Shown here: in pieces, positions 1 to 8,305 of the stretch
Layout of the letters: each line of letters opens with the position of its first letter
Position numbering within the stretch: the first letter of the stretch is position 1
Source of the DNA: Desulfonatronospira thiodismutans ASO3-1
Lineage (GTDB): Bacteria > Desulfobacterota > Desulfovibrionia > Desulfovibrionales > Desulfonatronovibrionaceae
DNA: 64,000 bases
Assembly (NCBI RefSeq): GCF_000174435.1
Contig: NZ_ACJN02000003.1
Location: 1,008,263 to 1,072,262, forward strand
Direction: 5' to 3'
Position numbers and translations under genes: made by a program
The notes under the pieces: generated by a model
Told to the model about the DNA's origin: nothing
What the model saw: the letters and a program-made list of their open reading frames with translations, nothing else
The model's database searches: none

Positions 1-315
1 GGCAAGAAACTCTGCATGACAGGCTCCACTCTTAACCGTGCGCGGCGAAGCCGCCCATGTGCAGCCCACGGCTGCCAGTGCCAAAAAATCTTCTTAGGCA
101 CGGGAAGCCTACAGGCTTCACACCCGACTAAAATACGCTTTGCTGTCCTGCGGAATTTTAGCGGGCAGGCAGGTGCTCCGCACACACGGTTTTGAAGAAT
201 AAAGAGCCCAGACAGCATGTCAGGCAAGAAACTCTGCATGACAGGCACCACTCTTAACCGTGCGCGGCGAAGCCGCCCGTGTGCAGCCCACGGCTGCCAG
301 TGCCAAAAAATCTTC
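1..315. repeat. 93-bp direct repeat pair (1-93 and 223-315)
   Basis: The 93 bases at 1-93 recur at 223-315 with only two mismatches that I can find (positions 34 and 56 of the unit). The spacer at 94-222 belongs to the same element: read on the minus strand, the block from about 200 down to 1 resembles 58795-58975 on the plus strand, in the same order of sub-blocks. No gene is visible in 1-368. A dispersed intergenic repeat of unknown nature is the best description. Confidence 0.8.
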
Positions 316-392
316 ATCTTCCCCATGCCCCATGCTACTCTCCCTCAATCCCTCAATACCTCAATTCCTCAATTTATACCCCCAAAATCCAC
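316..392. repeat. Low-complexity CCCCATG / CCTCAATT repeat tract
   Basis: This C-rich strand carries two CCCCATG units followed by a run of CCTCAAT-type units of 7 to 8 bases. The same two-part composition occurs at 2165-2247, 54034-54205 and 60637-60886. It overlaps the 3' end of the nitrilase-family gene. It is not coding in any frame I can support. Confidence 0.7.
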
Positions 393-1154
393 AAGAAAAA
401 AATCAGACCTGCGGCTGTCGAAGCCCCTGCGGTCCGTGAGGATCACTTCCGCCTGCAGCCCGGATTTCTTCAGCCCCACTTCCTTGCTCAGGCTGAATAC
501 GGTTTTGCCCCAGGAGGTAATCAGGCATGAATGTCCGGCCAGGTCCCCCAGTTCGGAAGCCCCTGTACCGTTGCACCCCAGAACGTAACACTGGTTCTCG
601 ATGGCCCTGGCCTTTAAAAGGGCCTGCCAGTGCTCCACCCTGGCCATGGGCCACTGAGACGTGAGTATAAAAAGATCCGGCTCGAATTCGTGCTGGTACA
701 GAAAAAGCTCAGGATAGCGCAGATCATGGCAGATACCGAAACCAATTTTTATGCCTTTCCATTCAAAGCACTGCGGTGCATGCCGCCCCGGTTCAAAGTG
801 CATATTCTCCTTGCCCGGCTTAAACAGGTGCAGTTTCTGGTATGGCGAACACTTTTCCCCGTCCGGAGTGAAAAGCTCAAAGGCGTTGTATATCCTTCCA
901 TCCTTTTCCTCCCAGAAGCTCCCGGCCAGGACATTCTCCGTTCTGGATGCGAACTCGCTCATTATCTGCCTGACCTCCAGATTCATCTCCAGGCAGCGGT
1001 CCCTTTGCAAATAATCAAATCCGCCCATGAACAGTTCAGGAAACACCCAGAGACAGGGACCCTGCTGCCTTTCAATCAGGTCCAGCCAGGGCAGGATATC
1101 ATTTACCCGGCGCATCACCCGGGTCTGGCAAACTCCGACAGCTACTGCCTCCAT
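369..1154 (-). CDS. Carbon-nitrogen hydrolase (nitrilase superfamily, omega-amidase-like)
   Basis: This 261-residue protein covers a full nitrilase-superfamily domain. The Glu-Lys-Cys triad is visible as E40 (FPELF), K107 (PYQKLHLF) and C142 (GFGICHDLRYPE). Such enzymes hydrolyse amide C-N bonds in the cytosol; the length and the CHDLRYPE signature fit the omega-amidase/YafV branch, which deaminates alpha-ketoglutaramate or ketosuccinamate, but the substrate cannot be fixed from sequence. The ATG start directly follows the TAA stop of thiM, so the two genes are probably co-transcribed. The C-terminal end runs into the low-complexity tract, which may have altered the last residues. Confidence 0.85.
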   Translation of the reverse strand: MEAVAVGVCQTRVMRRVNDILPWLDLIERQQGPCLWVFPELFMGGFDYLQRDRCLEMNLEVRQIMSEFASRTENVLAGSFWEEKDGRIYNAFELFTPDGEKCSPYQKLHLFKPGKENMHFEPGRHAPQCFEWKGIKIGFGICHDLRYPELFLYQHEFEPDLFILTSQWPMARVEHWQALLKARAIENQCYVLGCNGTGASELGDLAGHSCLITSWGKTVFSLSKEVGLKKSGLQAEVILTDRRGFDSRRSDFFLVDFGGIN

Positions 1155-1964
1155 TTATACCTCTTCCTTGATGTGCATGCCTTGCAGCATCTCTTTATCC
1201 ATTGCATACAAAATATCCAGAAATCCTGTCTGCAGGCTTCCCGGACCACTGGCTTCCTGGACGGCCCTTTCCCCGGCCAGGCCCATGACCGCCATGCCCA
1301 TAGCCGCAGCCTGCAAAAAATCCTTTTCCACGGCAGAAAATGCCGCCACCAGACAGGTGCTGCAGCATCCCATCCCGGTAACCCTGGTCATCATGGGGTG
1401 GCCGTTATTGACTGTCAGGACCTTATCCCTGGAAACCACCAGGTCCTTCTCCCCGCTGACGCAGACTACGCATTCATAACGACTGGAAAGTTCCCTGGCC
1501 GCTTCCAGGGCCAGGGCAGATCCATGCAGGCTGTCCACCCCCCTGGGCTTGTCCCCGGAGCCCCCCAGGGCCATGATCTCCGAGGCATTGCCCCGCAGAA
1601 TACTTACCCAGCCCTTTTTCAAAAACTCCATGGGAGCATCCACACGCAGCTTGCTGGCCCCGGCCCCCACAGGATCCAGCACCACCGGGACACCCAGCTT
1701 TACCGCCCTGGATGCACCCAGGCGCATGGCCTGGACCTGGTTCATACATGGCGTGCCCATGTTTAAAACCAGTGCAGAACCAAGAGATGTCAGCTCCTCC
1801 ACTTCGTGCTCCGACCTGGTCATGGCCGGGGATGCCCCCAGGGCCAGAAGCGCATTGGCCGTAATACTGGTCACCACTATATTAGTCAGGTTGAGCACCA
1901 GTGGCCTTTTCTCCCTGATTTCCTCCAGCCTTTCCCAGACCTTTTCAGATGTAATCATTTCCAT
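1155..1964 (-). CDS. thiM: Hydroxyethylthiazole kinase
   Basis: The 269-residue protein matches ThiM over its full length. It phosphorylates 4-methyl-5-(2-hydroxyethyl)thiazole with ATP, a salvage step of thiamine synthesis in the cytosol. Visible family features are the N-terminal LTNIVVTSITANALLALGASP block, the NMGTP segment, the DPVGAGAS segment, the GNASEI segment and the MTRVTGMGC loop that includes the catalytic cysteine region. ThiL is encoded nearby at 4229-5182 on the same strand but is separated by an opposite gene. I looked for a TPP riboswitch upstream and did not see its conserved core. Confidence 0.93.
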   Translation of the reverse strand: MEMITSEKVWERLEEIREKRPLVLNLTNIVVTSITANALLALGASPAMTRSEHEVEELTSLGSALVLNMGTPCMNQVQAMRLGASRAVKLGVPVVLDPVGAGASKLRVDAPMEFLKKGWVSILRGNASEIMALGGSGDKPRGVDSLHGSALALEAARELSSRYECVVCVSGEKDLVVSRDKVLTVNNGHPMMTRVTGMGCCSTCLVAAFSAVEKDFLQAAAMGMAVMGLAGERAVQEASGPGSLQTGFLDILYAMDKEMLQGMHIKEEV

Positions 1965-2164
1965 TCCCCCAGACTTTCCCTAGTTCTTGCCCAGCCCTCT
2001 CTCCTCTTTTATCTCCCGCTCGCTCACCCCAACTTGACCTTACTCTCTCTTCCCCATGTTCACCCCGTGAAACATTTATCCTGTGTAAATGTACAGCAGT
2101 ACGAGCGTCAGCGGATTTCACCGGGAGTCCAAAGGACTCCCTGTCGTAGACAGGGGTTTCACCG

Positions 2165-2238
2165 GGGCCCCATGCTCCCTGCCCCATGCCCCATGCTCTA
2201 TGCTCTATGCCCCATTCCCCGAATCCCCCAATTCCCCA
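2165..2238. repeat. Low-complexity CCCCATG / CCCAATT repeat tract
   Basis: The tract has several CCCCATG and CTCTATG heptamers, followed by CCCCGAAT and CCCCCAATT units. It fills the intergenic space upstream of thiM (which reads leftwards) and touches the 3' end of the cbiX-like gene. The rest of 1965-2164 shows no gene. Confidence 0.7.
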
Positions 2239-2610
2239 TTACATACTCAACCTCCTCGCCCTATCGACTACGATACTCTTCATAAGGGGTTCGTGCTCCA
2301 GGGAGCTCAATACTTCAAAACTGACCCGTGGAAACTTTTCACCTATCAACCGCACACGTTCCGGGATATCCTTTTCCACGTGGCTGCCGTCCAGAAGAAA
2401 GTAGGGAAAAACCACTATCTTTTCAATTCCCTCCCGGCAGAGCTTCTGCACCACATCTTCCAGACCCGGATCCGCCAGGGAAAAAAAGGCACCGAAAATG
2501 TTCTTCTCTCCGCTCTCCTGACCCGCTTTCTCCACCATCTCCAGAAATGCCTGGTTGGCCCTGAAGTTGCGGCTGCCGTGAGCCAGTACAATAAGCGCCT
2601 GTGCCGACAT
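2239..2610 (-). CDS. cbiX: CbiX-like sirohydrochlorin chelatase, short form
   Basis: This 123-residue protein has the fold signature of small CbiX/SirB chelatases, which insert Co2+ or Fe2+ into sirohydrochlorin for cobalamin or siroheme. The metal-binding histidine is H11 in LIVLAHGSRN, and the second half carries the VVFPYFLLDGSHVEKDIP motif with a second histidine. Its length is that of a single-domain CbiX-S, which works as a homodimer. Sulfate reducers need siroheme for sulfite reductase, which fits the inferred lifestyle. The gene stands alone. CobN-type or ferrochelatase roles are unlikely at this length. Confidence 0.85.
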   Translation of the reverse strand: MSAQALIVLAHGSRNFRANQAFLEMVEKAGQESGEKNIFGAFFSLADPGLEDVVQKLCREGIEKIVVFPYFLLDGSHVEKDIPERVRLIGEKFPRVSFEVLSSLEHEPLMKSIVVDRARRLSM

Positions 2611-2835
2611 CTATCAACCTCCTGGTTATCCGAACAGAAAAAACCGCAAACTCCTGCTTGCCATTTCACCTCAAAAATGTAAATCTGTGCCCATTAAAAA
2701 TATTTGTTGAATCCTTACAGCTTTTAGCATATTCTAAGAGCTAAAGGGGCCAGCTGATATTTTTATCGTATTTTTCTGCAATATTCTGCTAACTCTTGAG
2801 AAAAATTTAACAATAAACCCCCAAGGAGGACATCT
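2611..2835 (+). promoter_or_regulatory. Leader region of the selenoprotein gene, with strong ribosome binding site
   Basis: The AT-rich gap holds no ORF. AAGGAGG at 2823-2829 lies a good distance before ATG 2836 and fixes that start. A TTGAGA at about 2795 could be part of a promoter, but I cannot assign a convincing -10. Confidence 0.4.
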
Positions 2836-4161
2836 ATGGCAGATGCAGCTCTAAAATTGGGAGCAGAGCCCAAAGAAACCTTTCTGGACAAGGTTAGAGA
2901 CCTGTTGCCTGAACAGGGGCACTTAAACCTTTGTCTAACATGTGGAGCCTGCTCTTCCGGCTGCCCGGCCACCGGGCTGGAAGGAATGGATCCCAGGAAG
3001 TTCCTGCGCATGGCAGCCCTGGGCATGGATGAAGAAGTAACCTCCACCCCCTGGGTCTGGATGTGCACCATGTGCACCAGGTGTGTTCATGCATGTCCCA
3101 TGCAGATCAATATCCCCCAGCTTGTTTTCCAGGCCCGCAAAACCTGGCCCGAGGAAAAAAAGCCAAGGGGAATCGTGCAATCCTGTAAAGCGGCCATGAT
3201 CGACGATGCCACCAGTTCCATGGGAGCAACCTCAGAAGATTTCGTCGAGGCCGTGGAAGAAACCCTGGAGCAGGTCCGCAGTCAGCAGCGCGGATACAAG
3301 GACCTGCAGGTCACTTTTGACCGTAAGGGGGCCAAGTATTTTCTCAACCAGAACTCCCGCGAGCCCATGACAGAACCCGACGAAATGGTTCCCTTATGGA
3401 AAATCATGCACGAGGCAGGGGCAGACTGGACTTATGGCCGAGCCGGCTGGGCCGCGGAAAACTACTGTATGTTCGCAGCCAACGATGCTGAGTGGGAAAA
3501 AATTGTTCGCATAAAGGCCGAGGCCGTAGACGCCCTGGGCTGTGAATACTGGCTCAACACGGAGTGAGGGCATGAACTCTACGCAGTCCGGTTCGGACTG
3601 GAAAAGTTCAACATTCCTCACAAATTCAAAATCGAATCCATAATCCGGCTCTATGCCGACTGGGTCAGGGAAGGCAGGATCAAGCTTTCCTCGGACTGGA
3701 ACAAGGACCTCAAGATCAAGTTCACAGTACAGGACCCCTGCAACATGGTGCGCAAAACCTTCGGCGACTCCATTGCCGATGATATGCGTTACGTGCTCAA
3801 GGCCTGCGTGGGCGAAGAAAACTTCGTGGACACCTGGCCCAACAAATCCAACAACTTCTGCTGCGGCGGAGGCGGTGGATTCCTTCAAGCTGGTCTGAAG
3901 TCAGCCCGTCAGAGCTACGGCAAGGTCAAACACGACCAGATCATGGAAACCGGGGCTAAATATGTGATTACACCATGTCACAACTGCCACTCCCAGGTAC
4001 ACGACCTCTCCCACCACTTTGAAGGAGGCTACGAATGTGTTCACCTGTGGACAGTCATGGCCCTGTCCATGGGCATCCTCGGTCCTGATGAAAGGGCTTA
4101 CCTGGATGCCAGCCTGAGCGAATGCGGCATAAACGAATGTTCTCTGCCGCCAGACGAATAA
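2836..4161 (+). CDS. Selenocysteine-containing Fe-S oxidoreductase (HdrD/TmcB/DsrK-like, CCG domains)
   Basis: Read through an in-frame TGA at 3565-3567, this is one 441-residue protein. Two 4Fe-4S motifs come first (C33, C36, C39, C43 and C77, C80, C83, C87). They are followed by CCG-type cluster-binding segments: Sec244 in the motif ELNTE-U-GHE style position where relatives have ECGH, then C302, CC at 342-343 and CxxC at 381/384. Family members pass electrons between membrane carriers or soluble donors and thiol/disulfide or quinone partners in the cytosol. No membrane segment is visible and no Hdr or Dsr partner gene is adjacent. A bSECIS-like hairpin follows the TGA. The downstream part has no start with a ribosome binding site before codon 304, so a stop would leave an incomplete protein. 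Exact physiological partner unknown. Confidence 0.85.
3565..3600 (+). promoter_or_regulatory. Selenocysteine TGA codon with bSECIS hairpin
   Basis: The TGA is at 3565-3567. A hairpin follows: CAGTCC at 3584-3589 pairs perfectly with GGACTG at 3595-3600, with a further G-C pair and a small apical loop containing GUU. The loop begins about 23 bases after the TGA, within the spacing known for bacterial SECIS elements, and a G is among the first loop bases. Confidence 0.85.
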
Positions 4162-4199
4162 TATGCGCTGCACCTGATTATTTCGCAGCAATTAAATCA

Positions 4200-4236
4200 G
4201 TAACGGCCTGTGCGAACTGTGCAGGCCGTTACTTTT
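4200..4236 (+). terminator. Rho-independent terminator of the selenoprotein gene
   Basis: An 11-bp perfect stem (4200-4210 with 4222-4232) is followed by TTTT. It overlaps the last codons of the convergent thiL gene. Confidence 0.8.
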
Positions 4237-5182
4237 CAAAATGATCAAAGCCCTTGAGGCCAAGCTCCCTGTCCTGCAGGAATATACCCGGCTTATCCGT
4301 AACTGTTCCCAGCCTTCTGCAGTCCAGAATCTTTTTTTTGACCGTATCCCACCCCTTACGTGTACACGCTCCCAGCAGGGCGTAATCCTCCCCTCCCTTG
4401 AGCGCCGTGGCCAGAGGATCAAGGCCTCTGTCCCGGCAGAAAAATGCAACCTCAGGATGAACCCTGAAATCCGAACAAATCTCCACCCCGGTTCCCCGCC
4501 TGCAGAACCTGGGCAGGTCCCGGGCCAGGCCGTCGGAGACGTCCATAAGACCCTTGACCTCCTCTATCCCGGCCAATACCTGCCCCTCGCGCACCAGGGG
4601 CCTGGGTCTCAGGTGTTGAGCCACGCATTCCGGATACCTGTCCAGTCCGGGATCGTTTTCCTCCAGCAGACTGAGCCCGCATGCCGCCAGGCCTGCCTTG
4701 CCCACGACAAAAAGTACGTCCCCGGGCTCTGCTTTACCTCTTAGCATCTGTCTGGCAGGGCTTTTTCCCCAGATGCACACGGCAAGACCCAGGGATTTGC
4801 CGAAGCTCAAGTCCCCTCCGGTGAGGGCCAGCTTGAACTTTGCCCCCAGCTCAGCCATTGAAGACAGCATGCTTCTGCAGAATTCCTCGTCCAGGTATAC
4901 CGGCCAGATGAGATTGAGGTTGAAGCCCAGGGGCCTGGCCCCGCCCGCCGCCAGGTCGCTTAAGTTCACCGCCAGGGCCTTGTGCCCGATGTCTTCCGGG
5001 GTGAAATACCTGGTTCTGAAGTGTACGTCCTCCAGGAAGAGATCACTGCTCATGCACAGGCTTGCAGGACACTTGAGAACTGCACAGTCGTCACCCCTGC
5101 CCACCACCATGTGCGGATGCTCCCTGGGGAAAAGGCTGTTGACTATTTCCAGAAAATGATCTTCGGATTTAAGCATAAGCAA
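4229..5182 (-). CDS. thiL: Thiamine-monophosphate kinase
   Basis: The 317-residue protein matches ThiL, which phosphorylates thiamine monophosphate to the active thiamine diphosphate using ATP. The N-terminal VVGRGDDCAVL metal/ATP-binding segment, the SDLAAGGARPLG block, the TGGDLSFG motif and the C-terminal LKGGEDYALLGAC motif are all present, typical of the AIR synthase/SelD/ThiL fold. It is not SelD, because it lacks the N-terminal Cys/Sec loop. It converges on the selenoprotein gene and shares the terminator hairpin region with it. Confidence 0.93.
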   Translation of the reverse strand: MLMLKSEDHFLEIVNSLFPREHPHMVVGRGDDCAVLKCPASLCMSSDLFLEDVHFRTRYFTPEDIGHKALAVNLSDLAAGGARPLGFNLNLIWPVYLDEEFCRSMLSSMAELGAKFKLALTGGDLSFGKSLGLAVCIWGKSPARQMLRGKAEPGDVLFVVGKAGLAACGLSLLEENDPGLDRYPECVAQHLRPRPLVREGQVLAGIEEVKGLMDVSDGLARDLPRFCRRGTGVEICSDFRVHPEVAFFCRDRGLDPLATALKGGEDYALLGACTRKGWDTVKKKILDCRRLGTVTDKPGIFLQDRELGLKGFDHFEK

Positions 5183-5299
5183 TGGTTGGTTTATGGATTA
5201 TTTGGATTATTCGTAACTATTGAGCACCTGCGGACGAAAAGCCAGGGGCCGAATTTCCGGACCACTAAAGGTCATAATCATTAAGGTGAACAGTTACGA

Positions 5300-7441
5300 T
5301 TATTCTTCAAAATTCAGGTAGTCACCGCTTATGGTCTTGAGCCCCACCCCGGGGAAATTGACCTTGTACTTGTTGGGCGGCAGGGCCTGGACCACCTTGC
5401 CCCGGCCGAAGACCTTGTGCCGGCAGTACCCCCCGGCCGGCACAGCTGACGTCTGACTGCGCCTGCTGGACCGGGGGCTTACCTCCCCCGGCAGCGGCCC
5501 ATCACCTTGCGGATTCTTTTTTTCCCCGGAGAAAATTCCGGCCTGCTCTTTCACCTTGCTGTACAAAGACGTATCGATTTCCCGCACAAAGGGACTGGGC
5601 CAGACCCGCTGGTTGAAGCCGGTGCTTCGCTGGTAGATGCTCTGAGGCACAAAAAGTCCTAAGTAATCCCTGGCCCGGGTGCAGGCCACGTATAAAAGCC
5701 TTTGCTCCTCGTCCATGTCATCCGGGTCCTGCATGGCCCGCCTGGAGGGGAAGCGCTCCTCCACCAGGTCGATTAAAAGCACCGCAGACCATTCCAGCCC
5801 TTTGGCCGAATGAATTGTGGACAGTACCAGGGCGTCTTCCCTGGCCTGCATCCCCACCGGGTCGGAATTTTCCAGGACCATGTCCGCCAGAAAGGCTTCC
5901 AGATGATTGTAGGCAGAGGTTATCTGCTCCAGCTGCTCCAGACCGCTTAGCCGCCTGGGCAGGTCCTCCATGTGCTTTTCCTCCAGGAAGGGTCGATAAA
6001 AATCCAGCACCTCCGTCAAAAAACTGGAAGGACTGGCCGGCAGGTTCTTCTGCCTGCGCAGAAGCTCCATGAGTCCGGCGAACTGCTCGTTTTTGGTCTC
6101 GAACTTTTTCAGCTCCGAACCATCCCCTGAGGTCAAAGAGGTGCAGTAGGCCTGGTACAGGCGCTGGGCGGTCTTGGGACCCACCCCCTTCAAAAGCCCC
6201 AGCCCCCTCTTCCAGGCCAGAATCTCCGGAGGGTCCTGGACCATGCGCATCAGGGACAAGACATCCTTGATGTGCGCCGCCTCAGAAAATTTCATGCCCC
6301 CGAATTTCTGGTAGCCGATGGAAGCCTTGTTCAGCTCCACCTCCAGGGGATAGGCATGGTACGCCGCCCGGAAAAGAACAGCTATATCGTGCAGGGGGTA
6401 TCTGCTGCTGAGCTCCTCCACCCGGGAAAGAACAGCCCCGGCCTGGGCCATGTCGCTTGACGGGGTGATGAGCTCCGGCCTGGCCCCGTCGGTACGTGTG
6501 GAAAAGAGATTTTTTTCGTATTTCTGGCCCATGCTGGACAGAATGCAGTTGGTGAGACTGAGCACCGGCTGGGTGGAGCGGTAGTTCTGCTCCAGCTTGA
6601 TCACCCTGGCCCCGGGAAAGGTGCCCGGAAAATCCAGGATATTGCCCACGTCCGCCCCGCGGAAGCCGTAGATGGACTGGGCGTCGTCCCCCACAACCAT
6701 TATATTGCCCTGATCCGAGGCGATGAGCCTGGCCAGCCTGGCCTGGACCAGGTTGGTGTCCTGGTACTCGTCCACCATGACGTAGCCGTACACACTGCGC
6801 ACGTATTCCAGGACCTCTGGATTGTCCGTGAGGAGCCTTTCCAGGAAAAAAAGCAGGTCATCAAAATCCAGCAGGGCCTGCTTCTGTTTCTCCAGTAAAT
6901 AGGCTTCTTCCAGCTTTTTGAAGTCTTCCAGATAGTCGTGCAGATGGGCTGCCTCGGATTCGATAATGCTTTGCAGGGATACTTCCTTGTTGCGGGCCTT
7001 GCTTAGATAAGAAAGGATTGTGCGGTTGCGGGGAAAGGATTTGTCCCCCTGTCCTACTTTCAGCTCATTGCGCACGCCCTTGAAAAGCTCCTCAGCGTCA
7101 GCGGCATCCATCACCGAGAACCCCTGGGGAAATCCCAGGGCCGGGGCGAACTTCTTCAGGATCATATAGCTGAACCCGTGAAAAGTCCCCCCGCTGACCA
7201 TGCCCATCTCCCGGTTCAAAAGCTCTCCGGCGCGCCGCAGCATCTGGGAGGCGGCCTTGCGGGTGAAGGTTAGAAGCAGGATGCTCTCGGGAGGCACTCC
7301 CTGCTCAACAAGATATGCCAGGCGGTAAACAATGGTCCGGGTCTTGCCGCTGCCGGCACCGGCAATAACCAGCACCGGACCCCGGGTAGTGGTCACCGCC
7401 TCCAGCTGCGCCGGGTTCAGACTTTTTTCATAATCTATCAT
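5300..7441 (-). CDS. UvrD/PcrA/Rep-family ATP-dependent DNA helicase
   Basis: This 713-residue protein is a superfamily 1A 3'-5' DNA helicase acting in DNA repair and replication restart. The Q-motif (LNPAQLEAV) and Walker A (GAGSGKT) lie in the first 35 residues, Walker B/DEYQDTN near residue 225, GDDAQSIYGFRGA near 250, QNYRST near 285 and the VSTIHSAKGLEW-type motif V in the C-terminal half. The last 70 residues form a PcrA/UvrD-like tail ending in a beta-rich segment (GRGKVVQALPPNKYKVNFPG), which in UvrD/PcrA is an RNA-polymerase contact domain. The length is near the usual 700-750. Whether it is the main UvrD or a paralogue cannot be judged here. Confidence 0.92.
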   Translation of the reverse strand: MIDYEKSLNPAQLEAVTTTRGPVLVIAGAGSGKTRTIVYRLAYLVEQGVPPESILLLTFTRKAASQMLRRAGELLNREMGMVSGGTFHGFSYMILKKFAPALGFPQGFSVMDAADAEELFKGVRNELKVGQGDKSFPRNRTILSYLSKARNKEVSLQSIIESEAAHLHDYLEDFKKLEEAYLLEKQKQALLDFDDLLFFLERLLTDNPEVLEYVRSVYGYVMVDEYQDTNLVQARLARLIASDQGNIMVVGDDAQSIYGFRGADVGNILDFPGTFPGARVIKLEQNYRSTQPVLSLTNCILSSMGQKYEKNLFSTRTDGARPELITPSSDMAQAGAVLSRVEELSSRYPLHDIAVLFRAAYHAYPLEVELNKASIGYQKFGGMKFSEAAHIKDVLSLMRMVQDPPEILAWKRGLGLLKGVGPKTAQRLYQAYCTSLTSGDGSELKKFETKNEQFAGLMELLRRQKNLPASPSSFLTEVLDFYRPFLEEKHMEDLPRRLSGLEQLEQITSAYNHLEAFLADMVLENSDPVGMQAREDALVLSTIHSAKGLEWSAVLLIDLVEERFPSRRAMQDPDDMDEEQRLLYVACTRARDYLGLFVPQSIYQRSTGFNQRVWPSPFVREIDTSLYSKVKEQAGIFSGEKKNPQGDGPLPGEVSPRSSRRSQTSAVPAGGYCRHKVFGRGKVVQALPPNKYKVNFPGVGLKTISGDYLNFEE

Positions 7442-7754
7442 GGCTTACATTACATTTGAAATTTAGAGTAGATTGTCTTTATTCCCAGAGAACTGAAACT
7501 TGCGGGTACTGATGAATGAGAGGATCTTTTGAAACCAGAACAAGAGATTCGCATAAGGATTGAGCAATCAATAGACGGTCGAAAGGATCCTTGTGCAGCG
7601 GATCCAATCCTTGCAATGCCCAAGTATGTTCAAGGGTGATGTTCAACATTTCAATGAAATTCTTCTTTACCTGCGTCTGAACGATGTCCTTCCATTGGTC
7701 TTTTAGACTTAGCACAAATTTCAAACCAACATGTTGGTAACTTTATCTGACAAC

Positions 7755-7905
7755 GTATCTGTTTAGCGCTTTGCATGTGGCATGGGGACTGGCTCTTCCG
7801 GGACCCACTTGTCCCAAAAAATGAGATGTTTTAAGCACAAAATGATGCTCAAGTGGGTCCCGGAGTGCCTGTCCCCTGCTTTCCTTAAAAGCGCTAAACA
7901 GATAC
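7755..7905. mobile_element. 151-bp MITE with 18-bp terminal inverted repeats and 8-bp target duplication
   Basis: The element begins with GTATCTGTTTAGCGCTTT (7755-7772) and ends with its exact reverse complement (7888-7905). It is flanked by the direct repeat CTGACAAC (7747-7754 and 7906-7913), a target-site duplication. Inside, a second perfect inverted repeat of 14 bp pairs CCGGGACCCACTTG with its complement. It encodes no protein. A shortened relative lies at 58064-58131. Confidence 0.88.
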
Positions 7906-7951
7906 CTGACAACCTGCCCCGCTGGATAGGATTACGTGCACGGCGTAAACT

Positions 7952-7973
7952 CCCCTCCTTAGCCAAGGAGGGG
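7952..7973. repeat. REP-like palindrome
   Basis: CCCCTCCTT (7952-7960) and AAGGAGGGG (7965-7973) form a perfect 9-bp stem with loop AGCC. It sits within the remains of the PIN toxin gene, so it is another insertion. Confidence 0.6.
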
Positions 7974-8027
7974 CCGGGGGTGGTTGTATGAGATCCCTTC
8001 CTTTTCTGATGGTGCCCCGTAGAATCT

Positions 8028-8264
8028 TCATGCCTCAAACGCTCTGATAATATCGTCAGGTAAAGGCTCATCAAAGTTTTCCCGCATCTTGATGCTGCCT
8101 TTGGATAATCCGGGCACCCTTTTTTGCCTTGACTGATCAAAAGGGACCATTCGCACCAATGGCCTGCCTTTTTTGGCAATTATCACTTCTTCACCCTGCA
8201 AAACTTTCTGAATAAGGCGGGAAAGGTGTGTCTTGGCCTCATGTACATTGATCGTATCCATAAC
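8028..8264 (-). CDS. Phd/YefM-type antitoxin
   Basis: The 78-residue protein begins MDTINVHEAKTHLSRLIQ and continues with GEEVIIAKKGRPLVRMVP, the standard DNA-binding and dimerisation part of Phd/YefM antitoxins; the C-terminal part should bind and neutralise the toxin. ATG 8264 was chosen over an upstream ATG because AGGAG precedes it at the right distance and the Phd fold starts there. Its stop overlaps the start of the PIN toxin relic (ATGA), a typical toxin-antitoxin arrangement. With the toxin broken it is an orphan antitoxin. Confidence 0.88.
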   Translation of the reverse strand, partial: VMDTINVHEAKTHLSRLIQKVLQGEEVIIAKKGRPLVRMVPFDQSRQKRVPGLSKGSIKMRENFDEPLPDDIIRAFEA

Positions 8265-8305
8265 ATAACTCCTATAGTGACATAGAAAATAAGCCATCCA
8301 CCTGG

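Larger units (their letters stand above)
7479..8031 (-). pseudogene. Disrupted PIN-domain toxin (VapC-like)
   Basis: The conserved C-terminal half of a PIN toxin survives at 7479-7724: it ends in LHKDPFDRLLIAQSLCE...LVSKDPLIHQYPQVSVLW, the standard VapC tail. The expected start ATGAAGATTCTA (MKIL) remains at 8020-8031, overlapping the antitoxin stop as ATGA. Between them the N-terminal catalytic half is lost. The gap holds a 151-bp MITE (7755-7905) and a REP-like hairpin (7952-7973). The gene cannot make an active nuclease. A short ORF from 7724 might still be translated but lacks the first acidic residues. Confidence 0.8.

Noticed and set aside
630-1766. Long plus-strand ORF opposite the nitrilase and thiM genes
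   Set aside because: It is antisense to two well-recognised genes and has no ribosome binding site or family pattern.
1965-2240. Possible TPP riboswitch upstream of thiM
   Set aside because: The conserved CUGAGA and ACCUGAUCUGG-like core is not visible; the region is a low-complexity tract.
3565-3567. TGA as a disabling nonsense mutation in the Fe-S oxidoreductase
   Set aside because: The codon is at the conserved Cys position, the rest of the frame is intact, and a hairpin with SECIS spacing follows.
4229-5182. Reading the ThiL gene as selD, which would fit the selenoproteins
   Set aside because: The N-terminal Cys/Sec and glycine-rich loop of SelD is absent, and ThiL motifs are complete.
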